This document shows positions 36,518 to 48,000 of a DNA stretch of 64,000 nucleotides, piece by piece. The DNA comes from Berkiella_A sp050252335 (lineage in GTDB: Bacteria > Pseudomonadota > Gammaproteobacteria > Berkiellales > Berkiellaceae). The first letter of the stretch is position 1. Every line of letters begins with the position of its first letter. The translations under genes were made by a program, and so were the position numbers. The stretch is taken from positions 1 to 64,000 of the forward strand of contig JBFWLB010000006.1 of assembly GCA_050252335.1 (NCBI GenBank). The letters are read 5' to 3'. Under the pieces are notes generated by a model that was not told the origin of the DNA, searched no databases, and saw only the letters and a list, made by a program, of their open reading frames with translations.

Positions 36518-39175
36518 ATGCAAAGACCTGATGATCTTGATCCAACAGAAACCCAAGAGTGGTTAGATGCCTTAGATTCAGTAGTAAAAAACAGTGGTGC
36601 TACGCGCGCGCAATATCTGTTGGATAAATTAAGCTACTATGCCAGCTTAAAAGGATGTCGTTCAGAACAGCATAAAAATACACCTTATTGCAATACTATT
36701 TCTGTGCAGGAACAGCCCAGTGTGGAAGGTGATCCTGAAACAGAAGAAAGAGCGCGAGCACTTATTCGTTGGAATGCCATGGCTATGGTGGTGCGTGCAC
36801 AAAAAGTAGATAGCAGTTTAGGCGGGCATATTGGTACCTTTGCTTCCTCTGCAACTCTCTATGATGTTGGCTTTAATCACTTTTGGCGGGGACCTAATCA
36901 TCCCACTGGCGGAGATCTACTCTACATCCAAGGGCATGCGTCACCTGGTATTTATGCACGTTCTTATTTGGAAGGTCAAATTACGGAAGAACAGTTGGTG
37001 CATTTTCGTAGAGAAGTAGATGGTAAAGGTTTGTCATCTTATCCTCACCCTTGGTTAATGCCACACTATTGGCAATTTCCAACCGTTTCAATGGGATTAG
37101 GGGCTTTACAAGCCATCTATCAAGCACGCTTCATGAGATACATGGAAAATAGGGGCTTTGTTGAAAAATCCGATCGAAAAGTTTGGTGTTTCTGCGGTGA
37201 TGGTGAAATGGATGAACCTGAATCTCTTGGTGGTTTATCATTAGCGGGTAGAGAACATTTGGACAATCTTGTCATTGTTATTAACTGTAATTTGCAACGT
37301 TTGGATGGTCCAGTAAGAGGCAATAGTAAAATCATTCAAGAGTTAGAAACCGTATTTCGTGGTGCAAATTGGAACGTTATCAAAGTCATCTGGGGTGATA
37401 GTTGGGATCCTTTATTTGCTGCTGACAGAGATGGCTTATTGCTCAAGCGCATGGAAGAAGCAGTTGATGGTGATTATCAAAATTATAAAGCAAAAGGTGG
37501 CGCTTATACGCGCGAACATTTCTTTGGCAAATATCCAGAGCTGAAAAAGCTCGTTGAGCATTTATCCGATGATGATATTTGGCGCTTAAGCCGTGGTGGT
37601 CATGACCCACAGAAAATATTTGCAGCTTATCGTAGTGCCTCCTTACATAAAGGACAGCCAACCGTTATTTTGGCTAAAACAGTTAAAGGTTATGGTTTAG
37701 GCGCGGCTGGTGAAGCGCAAAATATTGCTCATAATGTGAAAAAAGTAAGCACAGAAGATTTAAAAATCTTTAGAGATCGTTTCCATTTACCTATTTCTGA
37801 TGAAGAGATAGAAGCGGTACCTTTCTATAATCCTGGTGAAAATAACTCTGCCATCAAATATATGAAAGAGAGAAGGAAGCAGTTAGGTGGTAGTTTGCCT
37901 CATCGTCATGCGAGCGTAGATGAAAAGCTTGAAATTCCTGCGTTAGAGTCTTTTGCTGCGCAATTACAGGGCACCAAAGACAGGGAAATTTCAACAACAA
38001 TGGCTTTTGTGCGCATTTTGTCGCAACTTGTTAAAGATAAGAGCATTGGTAAGCGAATTGTGCCTATTGTGCCTGATGAAGCGCGTACTTTTGGTATGGA
38101 AGGTTTGTTTAGACAAATTGGGATCTATTCTAGTGTTGGCCAAATGTATCAGCCTGTGGATGCCGATCAGGTGATGTATTACAAAGAAGCAATAGATGGG
38201 CAAATTCTGGAAGAGGGTATTAATGAACCCGGTGCTTTTTGTTCTTGGATAGCAGCTGCTACCTCTTATAGCACCTATCAAAAAACAATGATTCCTTTTT
38301 ATATTTATTATTCAATGTTTGGTTTTCAACGCATTGGGGATTTAGCATGGGCGGCGGGTGATTCGCGTGCCAAAGGATTTTTATTGGGGGGTACTGCTGG
38401 TAGAACAACACTCAACGGAGAAGGCTTGCAGCATCAGGACGGCCATAGTCATATTTTAGCTGGTACCATTCCTAATTGTGTTACTTATGATCCTACTTAT
38501 TCTTATGAGTTGGCCGTTATCATTCAGCATGGTTTAAAACGCATGTATGAGGATAATGAGAATTTATATTTCTATATTACGCTCATGAATGAAAATTATG
38601 TACATCCAGATATGCCGCAAGGTGTTGAGGAAGGCATTATCAAAGGTATGTATTTGCTTCAAAAAGCAAAGAAAACACAAAAATGTCATGTGCAATTGAT
38701 GGGTTCTGGTACTATTTTGCTTGAAGTATTAAAAGCAGTAGAACTTTTAGAGCAATATCAAGTAAGTGCTGATGTTTGGAGTGTGACAAGTATTAATGAG
38801 CTGAGAAAAGATGCCTTGACGGTTGCAAGATATAATCTCTTAAACCCTGAAAAGAGCAAGAAATTGAGCTATGTAGAAACACTCTTAAAAGACGCACAAG
38901 GCCCAGTGATAGCCGCAACAGATTATATGAAATCTTATGTAGATGGGATTCACCCATTTATTAAGCAACGCTTTTATGCCTTGGGCACAGATGGCTTTGG
39001 GCGTAGTGATACACGTAGTCGCCTGCGTAAGCATTTTGAAGTAGATAGTCATATGATTGCTTATACGGCACTGGTAGGACTATTTGAAGAGGGTAAAATT
39101 GATCAGAAGATCTTGTTGAAAGCTAGAGAAGCTTTAGAGATTGCGCCTGATAAACTTGATCCTAGATTTTTGTAA
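36518..39175 (+). CDS. aceE: pyruvate dehydrogenase E1 component
   Basis: An 885-residue homodimeric E1 that decarboxylates pyruvate with thiamine diphosphate. The thiamine/magnesium motif starts GDGEMDEPES at about residue 229 and continues to NCNLQRLDGPVRGN. Length and the single-chain form match E. coli AceE and exclude the alpha/beta type. A GGAAAGGG site directly precedes the ATG. It is first in aceE-aceF-lpdA with 14 bases to aceF. Confidence 0.97.
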   Translation: MQRPDDLDPTETQEWLDALDSVVKNSGATRAQYLLDKLSYYASLKGCRSEQHKNTPYCNTISVQEQPSVEGDPETEERARALIRWNAMAMVVRAQKVDSSLGGHIGTFASSATLYDVGFNHFWRGPNHPTGGDLLYIQGHASPGIYARSYLEGQITEEQLVHFRREVDGKGLSSYPHPWLMPHYWQFPTVSMGLGALQAIYQARFMRYMENRGFVEKSDRKVWCFCGDGEMDEPESLGGLSLAGREHLDNLVIVINCNLQRLDGPVRGNSKIIQELETVFRGANWNVIKVIWGDSWDPLFAADRDGLLLKRMEEAVDGDYQNYKAKGGAYTREHFFGKYPELKKLVEHLSDDDIWRLSRGGHDPQKIFAAYRSASLHKGQPTVILAKTVKGYGLGAAGEAQNIAHNVKKVSTEDLKIFRDRFHLPISDEEIEAVPFYNPGENNSAIKYMKERRKQLGGSLPHRHASVDEKLEIPALESFAAQLQGTKDREISTTMAFVRILSQLVKDKSIGKRIVPIVPDEARTFGMEGLFRQIGIYSSVGQMYQPVDADQVMYYKEAIDGQILEEGINEPGAFCSWIAAATSYSTYQKTMIPFYIYYSMFGFQRIGDLAWAAGDSRAKGFLLGGTAGRTTLNGEGLQHQDGHSHILAGTIPNCVTYDPTYSYELAVIIQHGLKRMYEDNENLYFYITLMNENYVHPDMPQGVEEGIIKGMYLLQKAKKTQKCHVQLMGSGTILLEVLKAVELLEQYQVSADVWSVTSINELRKDALTVARYNLLNPEKSKKLSYVETLLKDAQGPVIAATDYMKSYVDGIHPFIKQRFYALGTDGFGRSDTRSRLRKHFEVDSHMIAYTALVGLFEEGKIDQKILLKAREALEIAPDKLDPRFL

Positions 39176-39189
39176 AAGCGGAGAATACA

Positions 39190-40830
39190 TTGAGTGCTTT
39201 AGAAGATATCAGAGTTCCTAACATTGGTGATTTTCAGGGTGTTGAAGTCATTGAGCTTTTAGTAAAAGTGGGTGATGTGCTTGCAGCAGAAGATCCACTC
39301 CTTACCTTGGAAACAGAAAAGGCAACGATGGATATACCTTGCCCTATGGCAGGGGTTGTCGATGCTATTTTGGTAAAAGCAGGTGATAAAGTATCGCAAG
39401 GTGATGTGATTCTAAAGCTCAAAGCGACAGCCAATGAAGGAAGAAATACACAAAAAGATGAGCAAAAAGATGAGATAAAAATCGAATCTTCTGCGCCTGT
39501 TGCAGTAGAGCAACAGCCGCAATCAGCCTCTACTGCACAAGCAGAGACGTCTACTCGCAGCATGATTATAAGCTTGCCACAAGCGGATGATTTTAAAAAT
39601 GTAACGGTTATTGAAATCTTAGTAAAAGCTGGTGATGAAATTACTAAAGATCAATCAATTATTGCGCTTGAAAGTGAAAAAGCAAGCTTAGAGCTGCCTA
39701 GCCAAGAAGCGGGTGTAATAGAAGAAATTTTTGTAAAAGTGGGGGATAAAGCAAATCCTGGCACAAAAATATTGAAAATGTTGGCAAAAGTAGAAGTATC
39801 TGCTGTACCACTTCAAAAGACATCAACAGTAGAGCCTGCTGAGAAAATTGCCGCACCGGTTGCACAAGCTGCGCAAGTAACAACGCAAACATCTCCTGCT
39901 GTTGTTTCTGTGCAAAGCGGAAAGGGGAGTAGTCGTAGCGGTCATGCGGGACCTGCAACACGCAAATTAGCGCGTGTATTAGGCGTGGATTTGTCAAAGG
40001 TTTCGGGGAGTGGGCACAAAGGCCGTATTACGACTCAAGACATAGAGCAATATGTAAAAGCTTATTTACAAAAGCAACCTGAATCTACTGGTACAGGTAT
40101 TCCGCCTATTCCTGCTCAAGATTTTAGCCAATTTGGAGAGATTGAGATAAAGTCATTGTCACGGATTAAGAAGCTAACTGCTCGAAACATGTCGCGTAAT
40201 TGGTTGAATATTCCTCATGTTACTCAATTTGATGAAGCAGACATTACTGAATTAGAGAAGTTTAGAAAAGGAAATAAGCAGGCGGCACAAGATAAGGGTA
40301 TTAGTTTAACGCCGGTTAGTTTTATTATCAAAGCAGTTGTGTCTGCGCTTAAAACTTTTCCTCAGTTTAATGCTTCACTTTCTGAAAATGGTGAAGAGCT
40401 GGTATATAAAAAATATTTTAATATTGGTGTTGCTGTGGATACACCCAATGGTCTGTTAGTTCCTGTTCTAAAGGATGCGGATGCTAAAGGATTATTTGAG
40501 ATTGCCAAAGAAATAGGTGAGCTGAGTGAAAAAGCAAGAAAAGGTGAGTTAAAAGCTGCAGAAATGCAAGGCAATACCTTTACAATCACCAGCTTAGGTA
40601 ATTTAGGTGGAACGCAATTTACACCTATTATCAATGCACCAGATGTTGCAATTTTAGGTGTTTCGCGCTTAAGCACAAAAGCAGTATGGTTAAATGAACA
40701 ATTTATGCCAAGACAAATGTTGCCGTTAGCACTTTCTTATGATCATCGGGTCATTGATGGGGTTGAAGGTGCAAAATTTATGACGCATATTTGTACGAAG
40801 TTACAAGATATACGCAAGTTATTATTATAG
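39190..40830 (+). CDS. aceF: pyruvate dehydrogenase E2, dihydrolipoamide acetyltransferase
   Basis: A 546-residue E2 core subunit with two lipoyl domains (modified lysines Lys44 in ETEKATMD and Lys164 in ESEKASLE), alanine/proline/glutamine-rich linkers, a peripheral-subunit-binding domain (about 253-290) and an acetyltransferase domain from about 318, ending with SYDHRVIDG that carries the catalytic histidine. E. coli has three lipoyl domains; two is common elsewhere. The start is a TTG at 39190 with GGAG eight bases upstream. Confidence 0.96.
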   Translation: MSALEDIRVPNIGDFQGVEVIELLVKVGDVLAAEDPLLTLETEKATMDIPCPMAGVVDAILVKAGDKVSQGDVILKLKATANEGRNTQKDEQKDEIKIESSAPVAVEQQPQSASTAQAETSTRSMIISLPQADDFKNVTVIEILVKAGDEITKDQSIIALESEKASLELPSQEAGVIEEIFVKVGDKANPGTKILKMLAKVEVSAVPLQKTSTVEPAEKIAAPVAQAAQVTTQTSPAVVSVQSGKGSSRSGHAGPATRKLARVLGVDLSKVSGSGHKGRITTQDIEQYVKAYLQKQPESTGTGIPPIPAQDFSQFGEIEIKSLSRIKKLTARNMSRNWLNIPHVTQFDEADITELEKFRKGNKQAAQDKGISLTPVSFIIKAVVSALKTFPQFNASLSENGEELVYKKYFNIGVAVDTPNGLLVPVLKDADAKGLFEIAKEIGELSEKARKGELKAAEMQGNTFTITSLGNLGGTQFTPIINAPDVAILGVSRLSTKAVWLNEQFMPRQMLPLALSYDHRVIDGVEGAKFMTHICTKLQDIRKLLL

Positions 40831-40984
40831 TCTTCACATATGAATTTTCTGGGGGCGGGGGGCTTCGCCATCTCGCAATTCTCATGTACTTTTATGGGAG
40901 TGAAGGTTACTCGAGGCTTGACGCTTACCAGGCATCATGTGTTGTGACTATTAGATTAAATGATAAATAAAAAGAGGTGAAAAT

Positions 40985-42409
40985 ATGGCTGACGTTATCA
41001 AAGCCAAGGTAGTTGTAATTGGTAGTGGTCCTGGTGGCTATAGCGCCGCTTTTCGAGCAGCCGATTTGTTGGGTGAAGGTGTTGTGCTGGTTGAGCGCTA
41101 TGAAGAGTTGGGTGGTGTATGTTTGAATGTGGGTTGTATCCCCTCAAAAGCGCTGCTTCATACAGCAAATATTATTAATGAAACCAAAGAAATGGCAAAA
41201 CATGGTGTTGATTTTGGTGCGCCTAACATTAACATCGATAAAGTTAGAGAACACAAAAATGGTGTAGTGAAAAAGCTAAATGTTGGCTTGAAACAAATGG
41301 CTAAACTTCGCAAAGTGACAGTTGTTCATGGCGAAGCAAAATTTAGTGGTTCACATACATTGATGGTTTCTGGCAGCAAACAAACAACCATTGAATTTGA
41401 ACATGCTATTATTGCTGCGGGCTCTAGACCGGTTCATTTACCGTTCTTACCTAAACCTAAAGATGATCCACGTGTTTTAGATTCTACCGGTGCTTTGGAA
41501 TTAAGAGAAATTCCTAAGAAAATGCTTGTTATCGGTGGTGGTATTATTGGTATGGAAATGGCCACTGTCTATCATGCCTTAGGCAGTGAAATTGATGTGG
41601 TTGAATTAACTGATTTTGTCTTGCCAGGTGTGGATAAAGACATTGCAACACCTTTTTATAAATTTGTGCAAAAGCGCTACAAAAATATTTGGCTTAGCAC
41701 TAAAGTGGTTAAGGCTGAAGCTAAAAAAGATGGTATTTGGGTTCACTTTGAAGGTAAAGATGCGCCTAAAGATCCGGTTCGTTATGACTATGTTTTACAA
41801 TCTGTTGGTCGTATCCCAAATGGTAAAATGTTAGATGCAGAAAAAGCAGGCGTTCAGGTTGATGAGCGTGGTTTTATTGCAACAGATAAGCAAATGCGCA
41901 CAAACGTGCCACATATTTTTGCCATTGGTGATATTGTGGGACAACCTATGTTGGCACACAAAGCTGTTCCAGAAGGTCGATTGGCAGCAGAAGTGATTGC
42001 CGGCAAGAAACATTTCTTTGACGCAAAATGTATTCCAAGTGTTGCTTATACCGATCCTGAAGTGGCATGGGTGGGACTCACAGAAGCAGAAGCCAAAGCG
42101 CAAAATATTGATTACGATAAAGGTGTTTATCCTTGGGCAGCGAGTGGTCGTGCGATTGGTTTGGGCAGAGAAGAGGGCTTAACCAAAGTGATTTTCTGTA
42201 ATAAAACTCATCGCGTTTTAGGGGCCGCAGTTGTCGGTGTACATGCGGGTGACTTAATTTCTGAAATGGCACTAGCTATTGAAATGGGATGTGAAGCAGA
42301 AGATCTCGCGTTGACTATCCATCCTCATCCAACCTTGTCTGAAACTTTGATGCAAGCAGCAGAGGTGTATGAGGGTACTGTGACAGATTTGCCTAATAAG
42401 AAGAAATAA
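40985..42409 (+). CDS. lpdA: dihydrolipoamide dehydrogenase (E3)
   Basis: A 474-residue flavoprotein that reoxidises dihydrolipoamide. It shows the FAD-binding GSGPGG (13-18), the redox cysteines Cys46 and Cys51 in CLNVGCIPSK, an NAD-binding GGGIIGME and the C-terminal HPHPTLSE with the active-site histidine. A GAGGTG site precedes the ATG. It is separated from aceF by a 154-base gap, so it may also have its own promoter and serve the 2-oxoglutarate complex. Confidence 0.96.
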   Translation: MADVIKAKVVVIGSGPGGYSAAFRAADLLGEGVVLVERYEELGGVCLNVGCIPSKALLHTANIINETKEMAKHGVDFGAPNINIDKVREHKNGVVKKLNVGLKQMAKLRKVTVVHGEAKFSGSHTLMVSGSKQTTIEFEHAIIAAGSRPVHLPFLPKPKDDPRVLDSTGALELREIPKKMLVIGGGIIGMEMATVYHALGSEIDVVELTDFVLPGVDKDIATPFYKFVQKRYKNIWLSTKVVKAEAKKDGIWVHFEGKDAPKDPVRYDYVLQSVGRIPNGKMLDAEKAGVQVDERGFIATDKQMRTNVPHIFAIGDIVGQPMLAHKAVPEGRLAAEVIAGKKHFFDAKCIPSVAYTDPEVAWVGLTEAEAKAQNIDYDKGVYPWAASGRAIGLGREEGLTKVIFCNKTHRVLGAAVVGVHAGDLISEMALAIEMGCEAEDLALTIHPHPTLSETLMQAAEVYEGTVTDLPNKKK

Positions 42410-42457
42410 AATCTTTATGAGAAGCTGGATCAAGAATTACTATTTTTGAGACAGCTT

Positions 42458-43375
42458 CTAATCTCTTATCTGATGTGCCCAATTCAGTTTTTTTGCTATC
42501 TTTTCTGATATTTTTATTAGGCATTCCATCACAATCAAAGAAGCTATCAGTCCCAATATTGCTTCAAGTGCTAGATACCTTGTGATTATGGTTACTTTTA
42601 GAAGTAATACACCTGTTATCAATAATAAGAGTATGAATAATCTTCGTTTGGCTTGTAGCAAAGGGATACTGACAATATATAAAAATATCCCCTGTAATGC
42701 GTATTTGTAGAAGACATCGCTCTCGAATGATGACCAATTATGCAGTACTTCTTGTATCGGTTTAATAGCAGATTTGAGATGAGTGGGATGCAAGGTTGGC
42801 ACATAGGGATAGAGGTGGTAAAGCACCCAAATAATCATAAGTACAAAAGCAAAAACTTGTAAAAGGCGGGATGAATAGTCGATTTTTACGGTCAAGTGAA
42901 ATTGGTTTTCCCAAAAACGAAAAGTCGCAATAAAAATGAGCCCAATAAAAGAGCCTATGAGTCCACTGCTTGCGTTTAAAGCAATGTCTAATAAAGAGCT
43001 TACACGAATAGGATTATAGATTTGTACTGTTTCCATACAAGTACATAACAGCAGTGCAAATAAAAAGCTGGCCAGCATGCATCTTAGTAGAGATTTTTTT
43101 TCAAGATGATAAATGAGCGTAATTAAAAAACCCAAAGGTATATATAGTAATAAATTCTGCACAATATCGAAGAGGAAAACGCGGTGTTGCCATCCATAAA
43201 GTAGCGCATAGGGAAAGGGTTTTTGTGGTGCTTGCCAATCGTCAAGCGGAATGATGGAGACAAAAACAATGAAGGCTGTGTAAATAAATACGCCCGCCAC
43301 AAATAGTTGTTTGGCCAACTTTTTTGAGCGTTCTGATCGACAGCAAAGATTGGAGAAAGAATTAGAAAGTTGCAT
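42458..43375 (-). CDS. VanZ-like membrane protein
   Basis: A 305-residue polytopic protein. The N-terminal half is a VanZ-like domain: QNLLLYIPLGF, an ET.Q motif, R.SSLLDIALNASSGLIGS, with four or five helices. The C-terminal half adds about four more hydrophobic helices. VanZ-family proteins are linked to teicoplanin resistance and other envelope functions, but this protein's role is not predictable. A weak hairpin (42420-42459) overlaps its 3' end and may end lpdA transcription. Confidence 0.75.
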   Translation of the reverse strand: MQLSNSFSNLCCRSERSKKLAKQLFVAGVFIYTAFIVFVSIIPLDDWQAPQKPFPYALLYGWQHRVFLFDIVQNLLLYIPLGFLITLIYHLEKKSLLRCMLASFLFALLLCTCMETVQIYNPIRVSSLLDIALNASSGLIGSFIGLIFIATFRFWENQFHLTVKIDYSSRLLQVFAFVLMIIWVLYHLYPYVPTLHPTHLKSAIKPIQEVLHNWSSFESDVFYKYALQGIFLYIVSIPLLQAKRRLFILLLLITGVLLLKVTIITRYLALEAILGLIASLIVMECLIKISEKIAKKLNWAHQIRD

Positions 43376-43457
43376 ACCCCAAGTATATGCAATTGTAGGG
43401 CGTCTTGCTTTAGTTGATTTGCTTGTATCGAGGCTAGTTTGATACTGTTATTTTCCC

Positions 43458-43463
43458 TATAAT
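43458..43463 (+). promoter_or_regulatory. possible -10 element for putP-putA
   Basis: A perfect TATAAT lies about 80 bases before the putP start, with only a weak -35 candidate (TAGTTT at 43435-43440). It is the only good promoter-like site in this gap. Confidence 0.35.
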
Positions 43464-43545
43464 AGATTTTCTTAGAAGTTTGCCTTCTCCCTCATTCGGG
43501 AATTCAATTCTTGGCTTGAATTAATTTTACTTAAAAGTGAGAGTT

Positions 43546-45006
43546 ATGGATTTAATTACAGTCAGCGCTTTTAGTTTGTATTTGCTTGTTGTTGTTGCAA
43601 TAGCGCTGGTAGCGTATCAACGAACTCAGAATTTAGGTGACTTTGTTTTAGGCGGAAGACAATTAGGCGGTCCAGTTGCAGCACTGAGTGCTGGAGCCTC
43701 TGATATGAGCGCTTGGTTACTCTTAGGCTTGCCTGGAGCAGTTTATACTTTTGGCTTAAATCAGATATGGCTCCCTATTGGGCTTACACTGGGTGCTTAT
43801 ATTAGTTGGCGTCTAATAGCAAAACCATTAAGAGTTTATTCTCAATTTGCAAATGACTCTTTGACACTTCCAGCCTTTTTAGATAATCGCTTTTTTGATA
43901 AGAGCGGTATTATTCGATGTCTCTTAGCTTTAGTAACACTCTTCTTTTTTGCTTTTTATACGGCATCTGGTTTAGTAGGGGGGGCTGTTTTACTACAACG
44001 CTTTAATATTTCCTATACTGAAGCACTATGGCTGGGCACTACTATTATCGTTGCTTATACTTTCATTGGCGGCTTTTTAGCAGTAAGCTGGACAGATTTC
44101 TTTCAAGGCTCCTTCATGTTTATATGTTTGCTGCTGGTGCCTTTCATTGCAGTTTCTGAGTTGGGTGGTTGGTCGCAAATGGCACAAACGATTCAGAATA
44201 CAACACCTGAAAAATTGAACCCACTCCAAGATTTTAATGCTTTGCTCTTTTTTAATTTGATAGCATGGGGCTTAGGCTATTTTGGTCAGCCTCATATTTT
44301 GGTTCGATTTATGGCAGTGAAAACACTCAAAGATATTGCAATTGCAAGACGTATTTGCGTTGGCTGGATGAGTTTTTCAATGATGGGAGCGGTATTAATT
44401 GGTATTGTCGGAGTAAGTTACTTCTATCAAAAAGAATTACATCCTGAGTCTATTTTTATTTTATTTTCTCAATCACTGTTTTCACCTTGGTTGGCTGGTA
44501 TTTTATTTGCAGCTATTTTGTCTTCCATCATGTGTGCTATTGATTCACAGATGCTAGCATCTTCCAGTGCGTTAACAGAAGATATTTATCATAAATGGGT
44601 TCATAAAAGTGCAAAACCCAAACATCTCATGTGGATTGGTCGATTTGCAATTATAGTCATTGCTGCGGTTGCGGTGTATTTAGCAAGAGATCCAGAGAGC
44701 CGTGTTATTCACCTCGTTGCTTTTGCGTGGGCAGGATTGGGAAGTGCTTTTGGTCCAGCTGTGATTGGGGCTTTATATTGGCGTAGAATGACTGCAAAAG
44801 GTGCAATGGCAGGTATTGTGGTGGGTGCATTGGCAGTTATTATTTGGCATTTGAATATAGGTGGTATTTTTGATTTATATGAAATCATACCAGGCTTTTT
44901 TCTTGGCACATTAGCCATGATTGTTGGCAGCTTGCTTGATGAGCCACCAGCAAAAGAAATCACGGATCAATTTGATGAAGTCAAGGCATTTATCAAAGCA
45001 TCTTAA
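43546..45006 (+). CDS. putP: sodium/proline symporter
   Basis: A member of the sodium:solute symporter family with about 13 membrane helices over 486 residues. The N-terminal helix is followed by DFVLGGRQLGG and GASDMSAWLLLGLPGA, matching PutP, and GFGAxGQPHI appears here as LGYFGQPHILVRFMA. The ATG at 43546 has GAGAG close upstream; a GTG nine bases earlier is an alternative. It lies 18 bases before putA, so uptake and breakdown of proline are cotranscribed. Confidence 0.93.
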   Translation: MDLITVSAFSLYLLVVVAIALVAYQRTQNLGDFVLGGRQLGGPVAALSAGASDMSAWLLLGLPGAVYTFGLNQIWLPIGLTLGAYISWRLIAKPLRVYSQFANDSLTLPAFLDNRFFDKSGIIRCLLALVTLFFFAFYTASGLVGGAVLLQRFNISYTEALWLGTTIIVAYTFIGGFLAVSWTDFFQGSFMFICLLLVPFIAVSELGGWSQMAQTIQNTTPEKLNPLQDFNALLFFNLIAWGLGYFGQPHILVRFMAVKTLKDIAIARRICVGWMSFSMMGAVLIGIVGVSYFYQKELHPESIFILFSQSLFSPWLAGILFAAILSSIMCAIDSQMLASSSALTEDIYHKWVHKSAKPKHLMWIGRFAIIVIAAVAVYLARDPESRVIHLVAFAWAGLGSAFGPAVIGALYWRRMTAKGAMAGIVVGALAVIIWHLNIGGIFDLYEIIPGFFLGTLAMIVGSLLDEPPAKEITDQFDEVKAFIKAS

Positions 45007-45024
45007 AAGTAGTAAGGATTTATA

Positions 45025-48000
45025 ATGTTTAATGCTGAGTTTGAAACCATTGCTAATCTCGAACAAACGAAACACTTAGATAAGCTTTATCGCCAAGATG
45101 AAGAACAGTTAGTAAATGTGCTTTTAGAGAAAGCGGCTATTAATAATATGGATATGCGATCCATTCAAGAAGAAGCAATTCAGCTTGTGACAGAGTTACG
45201 CAAGCAAAGAACCACAAAAGGTGGTTTAGATGCCTTTATGTTTCAATATGATTTATCCAGCGAAGAGGGCATTGCTTTAATGTGTTTGGCAGAAGCCTTA
45301 TTGCGCATACCTGACAAAGAAAATATTGATAAATTAATTCGAGATAAATTGGTTTCTGCTAATTGGAGTGCGCATTTAGGTAAGAGTCATTCTTTGTTTG
45401 TGAATGCAGCTACTTGGGCATTGATGTTAACAGGTAAGATGATTGCTCAGCCACATCATGAATCTTTTACTGAACATGGTAAAGGGCTGACAAGTGCATT
45501 GAAAAAATTAGCAACAAAGGGTGGTGAGCCCATTGTGCGTCAAGCAATTAGCCAAGCAATGAAAATATTAGGCAAGCAATTTGTCATGGGGCGTAGCATT
45601 CAAGAAGCATTGAAAAGAGCGCGTGATAAAGAAGCAATGGGCTATCGATATTCCTATGACATGTTGGGTGAAGCTGCATTTACAGCGGATGATGCAAAGC
45701 GTTATTTAGATGCTTATGTGCGTGCGATAGAAGCGATTGGTGAAGAAAGCGCAGGAAAGGGGCCTTTTGTTGGTCCTGGCATATCGATTAAATTATCTGC
45801 CTTGCATCCTCGCTATGAACTTTCTAAAACCAAGCGCGTTGAAACAGAGCTTTTAGCCAGTATGAATAAACTTATTCTACTTGCAAAAGAGAAAAATATT
45901 GGCCTTACCATTGATGCAGAAGAATCTTATCGATTAATGCCTTCTTTGAGGTTGCTAGAAAAAATATTAGCCTCAGGCATTGCGAAAGGATGGGATGGCC
46001 TAGGATTGGCCGTACAGGCTTATCAAAAACGTGCTTTGGCAGTGATTGATCATCTTAAATTTTTAAGTGATAAATATGATCAAAAATTGTGTGTGCGCTT
46101 AGTCAAAGGGGCTTATTGGGACACAGAGATTAAATTAACACAAGTTCAAGGTTTAGAAGATTATCCAGTATTTACCCGTAAAGTGACGACAGATGTCAAT
46201 TACATCGCTTGTGTTAAAAAGCTATGCGAATATAAAGATTCTTTCTTTTTGCAATTTGCAACGCATAATGCACTTACTGTATCTATTGTAAAGCATTTAT
46301 GTAAGCAACATCATGTGGAGCATTATGAATATCAATGCTTACATGGTATGGGCGATCCTCTGTATGATCAAATTGTAAGTCAAAAACCTTGTAGAGTTTA
46401 TGCCCCTGTCGGTAGTCATGAAGATTTATTGGCCTATTTGGTACGTCGGTTATTAGAAAATGGTGCTAACTCTTCTTTTGTAAACCGTATTGCAAATGAT
46501 GAGTTGCCTTTAGAATCGATTATTCAAAGCCCAATGGAAAAGCTGAAGAGCTATAGCAGCAAGCGGCATCCGAATATTCCTTTACCTAAAAATTTATTTG
46601 GTGAGCAGCGTTTAAATTCAAAGGGCTTGGATTTAGCGCAACCGAAAGCGTTTTATCCTGTTTTAAAAGAAATTGAATTGCTTGCCAACAAGATGCATTT
46701 TGCACAGCCTACTTTTTTAGAACAAAAAAATACAACAGCTGTTAAATGTTATTCTCCTATAGACACAAAACATTGTTTGGGAGAGGTCGTTCAGGCAACG
46801 CCTGAGAGTATTTTATTAGCCGTAGATAAAGCAGATGAAGCCTATCAAAAATGGCGTTTGAGTGATGCCACTACGCGTAGTCATTTACTCAATCAAGCAG
46901 CCGATGTGCTGGAAAACAACAGAACTGAATTATTGGCTCTCTTAATGTATGAAGGCGGAAAAATTTTAGAAGATGCGGTCAATGAACTCAGGGAGGCAGT
47001 TGATTTTTGTCGCTATTATGCACAAGAGGCATTGAAACATCATCAAGCCATCACGCTGAAAGGCCCTACGGGTGAATTGAATCAATTCAGCTTGCATGGA
47101 CGTGGCATTATTGCTTGTATCAGTCCGTGGAATTTTCCTTTAGCAATCTTTATCGGTCAGGTGACAGCTGCACTTGCCAGTGGAAATTGTGTGATTGCAA
47201 AACCTGCTGCTCAGACAACATTAATCGCACAGCGTGCAATTGATTTTCTGCACCAGGCAGGATTTGCTAAGGCTGTTGTGCAATTATTACCGACATCAGG
47301 ACATTTGGTGAGTGAGCATTTGTTAAAAGATGTGCGTGTTCGAGGCGTGTTGTTCACTGGCTCAACCGAAACAGCAAGAAATATAAACCAATTGCTTGCA
47401 AACAGACCTGGAGCGATTGTGCCTTTTGTTGCAGAAACAGGCGGACAAAATGCAATGATTGTTGATTCATCTGCATTGGCAGAGCAAGTAGTGAACGATG
47501 TTATTACTTCTGCTTTTAAAAGCGCAGGTCAACGTTGTTCTGCTTTGCGTGTATTGTTTGTTCAAGAAGATATTGCCGATAAAATTATTACAATGTTAAA
47601 AGGCGCCACACAAGAGCTTGTGGTGGGCAACCCTGTGGATTTCACAACGGATATTGGGCCTGTAATTAGCAATTCTGCAAAAGATGAATTGTTAAGCCAT
47701 GCGATGAAGATGGATAAGCTTGGCAAAAAAATATGTGAGGCTAAACTTTCTGACGGGCAGGTTGGTTGTTATTTTGCGCCTCGAGCTTATGAAATCGAAA
47801 GTATGGACGTGTTGGAGAATGAAGTATTTGGGCCTGTGTTGCACGTTATACGTTTTAAAGGTCGGGATCTAGATAAAGTCATTCAATCAATCAATCAAAC
47901 AGGTTTTGGTTTAACGCTTGGTATTCATAGTCGAATTGATGAAACAATTGATTATATTATTGCGCGTGTTAATGTCGGTAATATTTATGTAAACCGTAAT

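Noticed and set aside
40831..40984. Promoter or riboswitch between aceF and lpdA
   Set aside because: A TTGACG is present but has no -10 partner at suitable spacing, and no conserved structure is evident.
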